Positions 1 through 6,582 of a stretch of 6,800 nt of DNA are shown piece by piece (positions within the stretch are counted from its first letter, which is position 1; each line of letters starts with the position of its first letter). Location of the stretch: NCBI GenBank assembly GCA_036505735.1, contig DASXSZ010000097.1, positions 1 to 6,800 on the forward strand, read 5' to 3'. The notes under the pieces were generated by a model that made no database searches, had not been told where the DNA came from, and worked only from the letters and a program-made list of their open reading frames with translations. Both the position numbers and the translations under genes were made by a program. The DNA comes from DASUPK01 sp036505735. Lineage in GTDB: Bacteria > Actinomycetota > Thermoleophilia > Solirubrobacterales > 70-9.

Positions 1-29
1 CTGATCCCGCAGCTCGGCACCCAAGAGCT

Positions 30-51
30 GGCGAGCACCGGCGCGCTCGCC
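30..51 (-). terminator. Weak hairpin at the end of the purA-side transcript
   Basis: A perfect 7-bp inverted repeat (GGCGAGC pairing with GCTCGCC) encloses an 8-base loop and lies directly at the stop codon of the NTF2-like remnant. Its position at the end of the minus-strand gene run would suit a terminator. No T-run follows it on the minus strand, so it is not a canonical intrinsic terminator, and short GC-rich inverted repeats are common by chance in DNA of this composition. Confidence 0.2.
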
Positions 52-232
52 TAACTCGCCCGGCCAGCGGCCTCCGGGGCCTTCTTCTTCGAGCCGAAGT
101 CCTTCCAGCGGACGATCTTGCCGTTTCGGAACTCCATGAGACATGGTGAAAGAAATCCTCGAGCTCGATCTCCTCACCGGCGTTCCAGGCGGCCTGCAGC
201 CTGCGCAGCAGCTCGACGTCCTCCTGCGACAT
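51..232 (-). pseudogene. Remnant of a SnoaL/NTF2-like protein gene, internally deleted and frameshifted
   Basis: The ATG at 232 lies two bases after the purA stop and opens with MSQEDVELLRRLQAAWNAGE, which resembles the start of small SnoaL/NTF2-like proteins of about 130 residues that often begin MSQENVE-RR. That frame then turns into arginine-rich nonsense and stays open to the window edge. In another frame, from about 137 to a TAG at 53-51, comes EFRNGKIVRWKDFG followed by a short lysine- and alanine-rich tail, which resembles the last strand and C-terminus of the same family. About 30 N-terminal and 28 C-terminal residues remain, so roughly 70 central residues are missing and the halves are out of frame. 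I read this as a decayed gene. Family assignment is from remembered motifs. A short intact protein in the first frame is possible but less likely. No clear ribosome binding site is visible. Confidence 0.55.
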
Positions 233-234
233 CG

Positions 235-1545
<1,311 letters not shown>

Positions 1546-1551
1546 GGCGCC

Positions 1552-1557
1552 AGATTA
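1552..1557 (-). promoter_or_regulatory. Candidate -10 element for a leaderless purA transcript
   Basis: On the minus strand the hexamer TAATCT (overlapping CATAAT at 1559-1554) fits the TANNNT pattern of actinobacterial -10 elements. It ends six bases before the purA GTG, so transcription would begin at or very near the start codon. purA lacks a Shine-Dalgarno sequence at a usable distance, which agrees with leaderless initiation. No convincing -35 hexamer is visible about 17 bases upstream, so the call rests on spacing and the missing ribosome binding site. Confidence 0.35.
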
Positions 1558-1576
1558 TGAGGAGTTTGCAGCCCCT

Positions 1577-2344
1577 CTAGTGGTCCAGCGGACCGAGCGC
1601 CGAGCCGCCGTCCCCCAGCGAGGTGGCGACGTCGGCCGAGACGTGCTGACGGCGATCCTCGCCGAACAGCAAAACCGGATCGCCGCATATGTCGATCAAG
1701 CGAGAGACGATGCGCGTGCCGAGCTGCTTCTCGAGCTCGTCGTCCTCGAAGTTGCTGGTGACGACCAGCGAGCGCTGGCGCTCGTACCGCTCGTTGACCA
1801 GCGCATAGAGCTGCTCGAGAACCCATTCCGTCTGCTTCTCGGAGCCGAGGTCGTCGAGGTGGAGCAGATCGACGGTGGCGAGCCGCTCGAAGAACTGGGA
1901 GTAGGACTGCTCTCCGATCTCGGCGTCGTAGGTCTGCCGGATCCGGCTGAGGAGCTTGGGAAGCGAGTAGATCGCGACGGACCGCCCGGCCTCGAGCGCC
2001 GTTCGCGAGATCAGCATGGCCAGCGTCGTCTTGCCGGTTCCGGAATTGCCGAAGAACCACATCCCCCTGCCGTGATCGAGGTTGGCGTCGAGGCTCTCGC
2101 AGAAGTCTCGGACCCGCTTGACCACGAAGTCATCGATCCGAGTGACCGGCGGGCGATCGAAGGAGACCCCGCGGTACTTGGCGGGGATCACCGAGTCGAT
2201 TCCGCGCAGCCGGGCCTGCGCGACCATGCGCGAGCGGCACTCACAGGGACGGGCGACATCCTCGGGGCCGAGGATCCAGCCGGAGCCATCGCAGATGCCG
2301 AGCCTGCAGGGCTGACGCTCTCCGGACCGCGGGGTACCGGCCAA
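1577..2344 (-). CDS. DnaC/DnaI-like AAA+ ATP-binding protein, probable replicative helicase loader
   Basis: The 255-residue product is an AAA+ ATPase of the DnaC/DnaI/IstB type and probably loads the DnaB hexamer onto DNA. Visible motifs are Walker A GNSGTGKT at residues 99-106, Walker B LLHLDDLG at 160-167 with Asp164/Asp165, sensor I VVTSN at 194-198, and GTRIVSRL at 209-216 carrying likely arginine-finger residues. An N-terminal cluster Cys13, Cys18, Cys34 and Cys36 looks like a zinc-binding site, as in DnaI-type loaders. The start is TTG at 2344-2342, one base after the dnaB stop, with GAGGAG seven bases upstream, so translation is probably coupled to dnaB. IstB and phage DnaC homologues share this fold, but no transposase or phage gene is nearby and the adjacency to dnaB favours the loader role. 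The role is inferred from family and context. Confidence 0.88.
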   Translation of the reverse strand: MAGTPRSGERQPCRLGICDGSGWILGPEDVARPCECRSRMVAQARLRGIDSVIPAKYRGVSFDRPPVTRIDDFVVKRVRDFCESLDANLDHGRGMWFFGNSGTGKTTLAMLISRTALEAGRSVAIYSLPKLLSRIRQTYDAEIGEQSYSQFFERLATVDLLHLDDLGSEKQTEWVLEQLYALVNERYERQRSLVVTSNFEDDELEKQLGTRIVSRLIDICGDPVLLFGEDRRQHVSADVATSLGDGGSALGPLDH

Positions 2345-2345
2345 C

Positions 2346-5111
2346 TCAGAGCTCCTCGGCGTCCGCGAGGTCTTGGAGGGGCGGGCCCTCGCCGGCCGCC
2401 TGCTCCACCGGCATCTCCTCGCGCGCCCGGTCGGCGAACTTGGGGTAGTGCTCGAGGAAGACGAGGCGGACTGTGCCGACGGGGCCGTTGCGGTGCTTGG
2501 CGAGGATCAGCTCGGCTCCGCCCGGATCCTCGGACTCTGTGTTGTAGTAGTCGTCGCGGTAGAGGAAGCCCACGACGTCGGCGTCCTGCTCGATTGCGCC
2601 CGATTCGCGCAGGTCCGAGAGGATCGGGCGCTTGTCGGGCCGCTGCTCGGGGGCCCGCGAGAGCTGCGAGATCCCGATCACCGGGACCATCAGCTCGCGA
2701 GCGAGGATCTTCAGGCCCCGGCTGAACTGGGAGACCTGCTCGACGCGGTTGGCGCGCGTGTCGTCGCTGCGCATCAGCTGCAGGTAGTCGACGATCACCA
2801 TCCCGAGTCCTTCGCTCCCGCGGCCCTTCTCCTGGGCCTGCAACCGCCTCGCCTTCGCCCGCAGCTCGAGCAGGCCGAGATCCGAGGAGTCGTCGATCCA
2901 GAGCGGCGCCGACTCGAGCTGGTTGCAGGCCTTCACCACCTTCGGCCAGTCCTTGCTCGAGACCTTGCCCTTGCGCAGGCGGTCGCTCGAGATTCGCGAC
3001 TGCGAGCCGATGAAGCGGTGCGCCAGCTCCATCTCGGACATCTCCAGCGAGAAGAGGGCGACGGGCTTCTGGTGCTTGACCGCGACGTTCTGGGCGAAGT
3101 CGCAGACCAGCGTGCTGTTATGGACGATTACGTCATCTGCCACGAAGTTGTGGTGGTCTGGAACCGTGAGGTCGAAGGTCTCTTCCTCACCGATCTTCTC
3201 GATGGCGGCCACTTCGTCCCACCAGATGTCGGAGTCGGCGAGCTCCTCCAGCTCGGGAGCCTCGAGAACGTCAGCCATCTGAAGTAGGCGAAGTCGTGAC
3301 AGCCCGCGCTTGCCCACGTGCCAGTTGTGGTTTCGCGGGTAGCCGGCTGCGTCGCTGACGTCGGCCCAGCTGCGTTCGCCTTTCGCCGCGAGCACTTTGT
3401 CCCAAACCTCGATGGGAGCTGTGTCGACGTTGGTCCCCGAGGTGGTGGTGACCAGCCGCTCGAGTACCGAGCTCAGGGCCTGCTCCTTGCCGATAATGCG
3501 GATGCTCATCGCGAATCGCGCGAGCGATCGCTGATCTGTGATTCGGACCTCGCGAGCGACCTTGTTCGTTCCCTCATACACCTTCCGCTTGAGTGCCCTG
3601 ATGCAGGAAACGATTCCGAGACGGAGGAGAAGGTGCTGGACGTCGCCGGCGAGCCGCTCGCTGATTGTCGTGTAGCCGATGTGCGCCAGCCGTTCCGTGC
3701 AATGTACGTAGCCGTCACAGCCGAACAGGACTGCGAGGAATCGCGCGATCTGATGATCCGGAGCCTCGAAGATGGCATCCGGGACGAACTTGTCTTCGGA
3801 TCGCTTGCCGTAGACGCCGTGGCGTTGGCATAGCTCGGTGACTGGGTTCTTCGCCTGACCCAGATGTTCCCGGTGAGCCATCCTTCCACGGCTCAGATAG
3901 GCGTAGCGCCGATCGGGGCCGATGTTGAACCCGACCCCAATGCCCTCAGCGGCGCTCTTGACCTCCTGAACCAGCTCAGAGGTTTCGTCGCCGAACGTGA
4001 ACATGGGAGTGCCGCTGATGATCGATCCGTCCGCAATGAGCCCTGCCAGTAGAACGAGGTCGTGATCTCCTAACTCACGCGCGGGACCCCGCCGCGGGAG
4101 CCGACGAGGTACGGCGACCCGGGACCCAACTTCAAGCTCATCGAGCGGGCGCCAGCCCTCCAAGGTGAGGAGCGGATGGTTCGCGGTCGCTTCGATCGCG
4201 CGACCGAGCCGGGTTGTGAGGCGGTAGAGCATCTGCCTGCCGCTTCTGATCGCGTGTGAAACGCGCGCGGGGCGCATCTTCAGGTCGGAGCCGACGGCCG
4301 CGATCCAAATCTCTTGACCCGCTTCGTGAGACGCAACAACCTCGTCCAGCCGCCTCCGAGCACCAGAGTGGGCGTCGTAGACGAGGGTCCTTCCTCCTTG
4401 GCATTTACCCATCGCCGGCCTTGCCGCAATCACGATCAGGTTGCCGGGCTGGAAGCCGCCGGTCTTGTCGTCGAGATCCCTGAAGCCCGAGGGCGTCCCG
4501 GTGATGTCGGAGGTGCCGCTGGCGAGCGCCTCGAGCTTGTCGATCTCGTCGTGGAGGATCTCGCCGATCTCGCGGAAGTCGACGGCTCGCTCCTCGTGCG
4601 CGACCTGGAAAAGGAGCCGCTCGGCCTGCTCGACGAGCTCAGACGGCTCGCCGTCGCGCTCGGCGACGGATTGCTGGATCGTCTTCGCCGCCAGGTCGAG
4701 GCGGCGCATCAGCGAGTTCTGCTTGACGATCTGTGCGTAGTGCCTGGCGCTGCCCGGGGCGGGGACCTTGGCCGCCAGGCTCGCGACCAGGTCGCGGCCG
4801 CCGACCTCGTCGAGCTGGCCCCGCTGGGCGAGCGCCTCGGAGACCGTCAGGACGTCGACGGGGTCGGCGTTCTCGTTGAGGCGGATGATCGCCTCGTAGA
4901 TGGTGCGGTGGCGATCGCGGTAGAAGTCGTCGGCGTGGAGCCGTACGTCGAGCAGCACCGGCTCGATCGTCGACTCCGAGACCATCATCGCCCCGAGTAC
5001 GGACTCCTCGGCCTCCAGGTTCTGGGGCGGGACGATGCCGGGTTTTCCGTTGGTCGCCAACTGCTCCTCTCTCGCGCAGGGAACCGCCCGGCCGGTGGGC
5101 CGAGTCTCCAT
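2346..5111 (-). CDS. dnaB: Replicative DNA helicase DnaB containing an in-frame intein
   Basis: This is the hexameric 5'-3' helicase that unwinds DNA at the replication fork. The precursor has 921 residues; removing the intein (237-665) leaves 492, slightly longer than typical DnaB partly because of an N-terminal extension. The N-terminal domain starts at VPPQNLEAEESVLGAMM (27-43). The RecA-like domain has Walker A ARPAMGK at 230-236, completed by STL at 666-668 after splicing, SLEMS with catalytic Glu690, Walker B MVIVDYLQL with Asp775, ISQLSR at 814-819, RESGAIEQDADVV at 835-847, and KHRNGPVG with a likely Arg874 finger. The ATG at 5111 has no ribosome binding site. A TTG at 5060 (residue 18) follows an AG-rich GAGAGGAG stretch and would give MATNGKPGIVPPQNLEAEE, so it may be the true start. 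The 177-bp upstream gap allows a separate promoter, but I could not identify one. The gene ends TGA, one base before the loader. Confidence 0.97.
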   Translation of the reverse strand: METRPTGRAVPCAREEQLATNGKPGIVPPQNLEAEESVLGAMMVSESTIEPVLLDVRLHADDFYRDRHRTIYEAIIRLNENADPVDVLTVSEALAQRGQLDEVGGRDLVASLAAKVPAPGSARHYAQIVKQNSLMRRLDLAAKTIQQSVAERDGEPSELVEQAERLLFQVAHEERAVDFREIGEILHDEIDKLEALASGTSDITGTPSGFRDLDDKTGGFQPGNLIVIAARPAMGKCQGGRTLVYDAHSGARRRLDEVVASHEAGQEIWIAAVGSDLKMRPARVSHAIRSGRQMLYRLTTRLGRAIEATANHPLLTLEGWRPLDELEVGSRVAVPRRLPRRGPARELGDHDLVLLAGLIADGSIISGTPMFTFGDETSELVQEVKSAAEGIGVGFNIGPDRRYAYLSRGRMAHREHLGQAKNPVTELCQRHGVYGKRSEDKFVPDAIFEAPDHQIARFLAVLFGCDGYVHCTERLAHIGYTTISERLAGDVQHLLLRLGIVSCIRALKRKVYEGTNKVAREVRITDQRSLARFAMSIRIIGKEQALSSVLERLVTTTSGTNVDTAPIEVWDKVLAAKGERSWADVSDAAGYPRNHNWHVGKRGLSRLRLLQMADVLEAPELEELADSDIWWDEVAAIEKIGEEETFDLTVPDHHNFVADDVIVHNSTLVCDFAQNVAVKHQKPVALFSLEMSEMELAHRFIGSQSRISSDRLRKGKVSSKDWPKVVKACNQLESAPLWIDDSSDLGLLELRAKARRLQAQEKGRGSEGLGMVIVDYLQLMRSDDTRANRVEQVSQFSRGLKILARELMVPVIGISQLSRAPEQRPDKRPILSDLRESGAIEQDADVVGFLYRDDYYNTESEDPGGAELILAKHRNGPVGTVRLVFLEHYPKFADRAREEMPVEQAAGEGPPLQDLADAEEL
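2352..2357 (-). promoter_or_regulatory. Ribosome binding site deciding the TTG start of the helicase loader
   Basis: GAGGAG on the minus strand lies inside the last codons of dnaB and ends seven bases before the TTG at 2344. It supports the non-ATG start, and the one-base gap to the dnaB stop suggests translational coupling. Confidence 0.6.
3117..4403 (-). mobile_element. DnaB intein with LAGLIDADG homing endonuclease, inserted in the Walker A motif
   Basis: This 429-residue protein-splicing element lies in frame between Lys236 and Ser666 of the DnaB precursor, splitting the P-loop as ...RPAMGK / STL.... It starts with Cys237 (block A nucleophile) and ends VIVHN, with Ser666 as the +1 nucleophile, the class 1 pattern. 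Block B is TANH with Thr309 and His312. Block F is FDLTVPDHHNFVADD (646-660). The central endonuclease has two dodecapeptide motifs, LLAGLIADGSI (354-364) and FLAVLFGCDGYV (458-469), each keeping its acidic residue (Asp361, Asp466), plus block D KFVPDAIF (441-448) and block H RLAGDVQHLLLRLGI (486-500). Residues about 565-635 add a segment resembling a helix-turn-helix. All splicing residues look intact. Two sampled 60-base stretches of the intein are about 58% G+C, against about 67% in one from the flanking helicase, suggesting acquisition by transfer. Confidence 0.95.
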
Positions 5112-5242
5112 TCAAGTCTGGATACGGGCCCGGCGGATTCCCATCTGCCCCGTTGTGGAACCAAACCCGCGCGAGCCTGGCTAGAAAATCACAGGCCACG
5201 AGCCGCCGCAGCCAAGTTCAGGCTATTTGCGGCCTGCTTGTT

Positions 5243-5276
5243 CCGGGCACGTTTCGTGCGTGGAAAGGAAGCCCGG
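5243..5276. repeat. Inverted repeat in the rplI-dnaB gap
   Basis: CCGGGC (5243-5248) pairs with GCCCGG (5271-5276), and a smaller perfect hairpin, GCACG-TTT-CGTGC (5247-5259), competes with it by sharing two bases. Five T follow on the plus strand, so the outer hairpin looks like an intrinsic terminator for plus-strand transcripts. Read in the direction of the genes no U-run follows the 3' arm, so it is not a canonical terminator for rplI. It begins 12 bases after the rplI stop and may stabilise the mRNA end or block antisense transcription. The rest of the 177-bp gap shows no promoter I trust and no ORF. Confidence 0.35.
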
Positions 5277-5288
5277 TTTTTGCGCGCG

Positions 5289-5741
5289 CTACTTCGCCTC
5301 GGCGACGATCGTCTTCACCGACGCGGTGACGCCGCCGCCGACCTCGACGTCGACCATGAAGGTGCCGGTCTCGCGGATCGGCTCCTCGAGGCGGATCTTC
5401 TTGCGGTCCACCTTGATGCCGCGGGCGGCCTGGATGGCCTCCGCGATCTCCGCAGAGGTGACGGAGCCGAAAAGCTTGCCGTCCTCGCCCGCACGATGGT
5501 TGATCGTCAGTACCGTCTTCGAGAGCAGCGCCGACGTTTCGCCGGCTCGCTCGGCGGCCTTCTTCTCCGCCTCCTCGGCACGCTCGCGCTTCCGCTGGGC
5601 GTCCTCGAGCGCGCCCTTGGTCGCCGGCTGGGCCAGCTTGCGCGGGACCAGGTAGTTGCGCAAGTAGCCGGGCGAGACCTCGATCGCGGTGCCGGCCTCG
5701 CCGAGCCCCTCCACGTCCTTGAGCAGAACGGCCTGAGCCAT
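5289..5741 (-). CDS. rplI: 50S ribosomal protein L9
   Basis: L9 binds 23S rRNA near the L1 stalk base and helps frame maintenance. The 150-residue product has the usual length and two-domain layout. The N-terminal RNA-binding domain carries the family signature GYLRNYLVPRKLA at residues 25-37. A charged connecting helix rich in Glu, Lys, Arg and Ala runs from about 41 to 75. The C-terminal domain contains GKLFGSVTSAEIAEAI at 88-103. The ATG lies four bases after the rpsR stop with only a weak GGCGAG-like sequence upstream, so translation is probably coupled to rpsR. The gene ends TAG and is followed by a hairpin-bearing gap before dnaB. Nothing in the protein looks unusual. Confidence 0.97.
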   Translation of the reverse strand: MAQAVLLKDVEGLGEAGTAIEVSPGYLRNYLVPRKLAQPATKGALEDAQRKRERAEEAEKKAAERAGETSALLSKTVLTINHRAGEDGKLFGSVTSAEIAEAIQAARGIKVDRKKIRLEEPIRETGTFMVDVEVGGGVTASVKTIVAEAK

Positions 5742-5745
5742 CGAT

Positions 5746-6015
5746 CTAGCGCTCGCCGACGTAGGGCAGCAGCGCCAGCTCCCGGGCGCGCTTCACCGCC
5801 AGCGCGAGCTGCTGCTGGTGCTTCCGGGAGAGTCCGGTGACGCGGCGGGAGCGGGTCTTGCCGCGGTCGGAGATGAAGCGCCGCAACAGGTTCAGGTCCT
5901 TGTAGTCGATCTGCTCGACGTTGATCCGGGTGTACTTGCGCGGCCGTCCGCGGTCGGTGAGTCCGCGGCGCCTGCGGCCGCCACTCTGCTGGGGCTGTCG
6001 CTGCTGTCGTGCCAT
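5746..6015 (-). CDS. rpsR: 30S ribosomal protein S18, Cys-free form
   Basis: S18 forms a heterodimer with S6 on the 30S platform. The 89-residue product has the family core IDYKDLNLLRRFISDRGK (36-53), then RRVTGLSRKHQQQLALAV and KRARELALLPYV to the C-terminus. The first 27 residues are rich in Arg, Gln and Gly. The protein has no cysteine, so it lacks the CxxC-type zinc pairs found in many S18 proteins and is the zinc-independent form. The ATG at 6015 is preceded by GGTG seven bases upstream, a modest ribosome binding site whose first two bases are paired in the 10-bp hairpin at 6025-6048. Initiation may therefore depend on that structure. The gene sits 78 bases after ssb and four bases before rplI. 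Confidence 0.96.
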   Translation of the reverse strand: MARQQRQPQQSGGRRRRGLTDRGRPRKYTRINVEQIDYKDLNLLRRFISDRGKTRSRRVTGLSRKHQQQLALAVKRARELALLPYVGER

Positions 6016-6024
6016 CTCATGCCA

Positions 6025-6048
6025 CCGGCACGGCGGGAGCCGTGCCGG
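6025..6048 (-). promoter_or_regulatory. Strong hairpin abutting the rpsR start, candidate translational control element
   Basis: A perfect 10-bp stem (CCGGCACGGC pairing with GCCGTGCCGG) closes a four-base loop, TCCC on the mRNA strand. It ends nine bases before the rpsR ATG, and its last two G pair bases that would also start the ribosome binding site. No U-run follows, so it is not a typical terminator. S6:S18 complexes are known to bind structured leaders of their own operon in many bacteria, so autoregulation is one possibility. The fold is seen directly; the function is inference. Confidence 0.5.
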
Positions 6049-6070
6049 CTGGAGAAGGAACGATAGCGAG

Positions 6071-6089
6071 CGGACCCGGGGCGGGTCCG
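6071..6089 (-). repeat. Hairpin just after the ssb stop
   Basis: A perfect 7-bp stem (CGGACCC with GGGTCCG) with a five-base GC loop starts four bases after the ssb TAA. On the mRNA strand it is followed by a mixed CTCGCTATCGTTCC stretch, not a clean U-run, so it may be a partial terminator or an mRNA-end stabiliser that lowers expression of rpsR and rplI relative to ssb. With the next hairpin it fills most of the 78-base gap. Confidence 0.4.
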
Positions 6090-6093
6090 ACGG

Positions 6094-6564
6094 TTAGAAC
6101 GGGATGTCGTCGTCCGAGCCGCCGCCCGAGCTGACGGACGCACCCTCGAAGTCCGAGGTATCGGCCGGGACGTCGGAGCTCGGCTGGAAGCCGTTGCCAC
6201 CGCCTCCACCACCCGCGTTGTCGGACCGCGAGCCGAGGAACTGGACGCTGTTGGCGATGATCTCGACGGCCTGGCGCTTCGATCCGTCCTGCGCCTCCCA
6301 TTCGCGCCAGTCGAGCCGTCCCTCGACGGCGACCGGGCGGCCCTTGGAGAGGTAGTTGGCGCAGTTCTCGCCCTGCGCGCCCCAGACCGTGACGTCGAAG
6401 TAGTTGGGCTTGTCGACCCACTCGCCGGTGGAGCCGTCCTTGCGACGGCTGTTGACGGCCACTCGAAGCTTGCAGACGGAGGTTCCGCTGGGGGTCGAGC
6501 GCAGCTCGGGGTCTTTGGTCAAATTACCGGTGATACAGACGACATTGAGATTCGTTCCGGCCAT
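6094..6564 (-). CDS. ssb: Single-stranded DNA-binding protein
   Basis: SSB coats single-stranded DNA during replication, repair and recombination and recruits partners through its C-terminal tip. The 156-residue product has an OB-fold from about residue 4 to 111, beginning NVVCITGNLTKDPELR, with aromatic candidates for base stacking at Trp49, Phe56, Trp61, Trp86 and Trp89, and ending SVQFLG. A Gly/Ser-rich flexible linker (112-149) with a run of six Gly leads to the acidic tip SDDDIPF (150-156), the conserved interaction peptide. The length is typical. The ATG at 6564 is preceded by GAGGAG at ten bases, slightly long but acceptable. It is the first recognisable gene of the run in this window; rpsF is not visible in the 236 bases upstream. 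Confidence 0.97.
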   Translation of the reverse strand: MAGTNLNVVCITGNLTKDPELRSTPSGTSVCKLRVAVNSRRKDGSTGEWVDKPNYFDVTVWGAQGENCANYLSKGRPVAVEGRLDWREWEAQDGSKRQAVEIIANSVQFLGSRSDNAGGGGGGNGFQPSSDVPADTSDFEGASVSSGGGSDDDIPF

Positions 6565-6574
6565 TCGTCAATCG

Positions 6575-6580
6575 CTCCTC
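6575..6580 (-). promoter_or_regulatory. Ribosome binding site of ssb
   Basis: GAGGAG on the minus strand ends ten bases before the ssb ATG. A TTG three bases after it is in a different frame and does not lead into SSB, so the ATG at 6564 remains the start. Confidence 0.5.
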
Positions 6581-6582
6581 TA

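Noticed and set aside
3117..4403. Intein region read as a separate gene inserted between two dnaB fragments
   Set aside because: The reading frame is continuous through both junctions, and splicing residues Cys1, His-Asn and +1 Ser are all present, so it is an in-frame intein rather than a gene disruption.
5154..5162. Possible DnaA box in the dnaB leader (GGTTCCACA on the minus strand)
   Set aside because: Only the last six bases agree with TTATCCACA-type boxes and no second copy is nearby, so there is no evidence of an origin.
4314..5840. 508-codon plus-strand open frame spanning the dnaB start, the gap and rplI
   Set aside because: It runs opposite two conserved genes and has no recognisable motif; a stop-poor shadow frame of high-GC DNA explains it.
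5892..6212. 106-codon minus-strand frame bridging ssb and rpsR
   Set aside because: It is Arg/Ser/Thr-rich, crosses both hairpins and overlaps two conserved genes out of frame.
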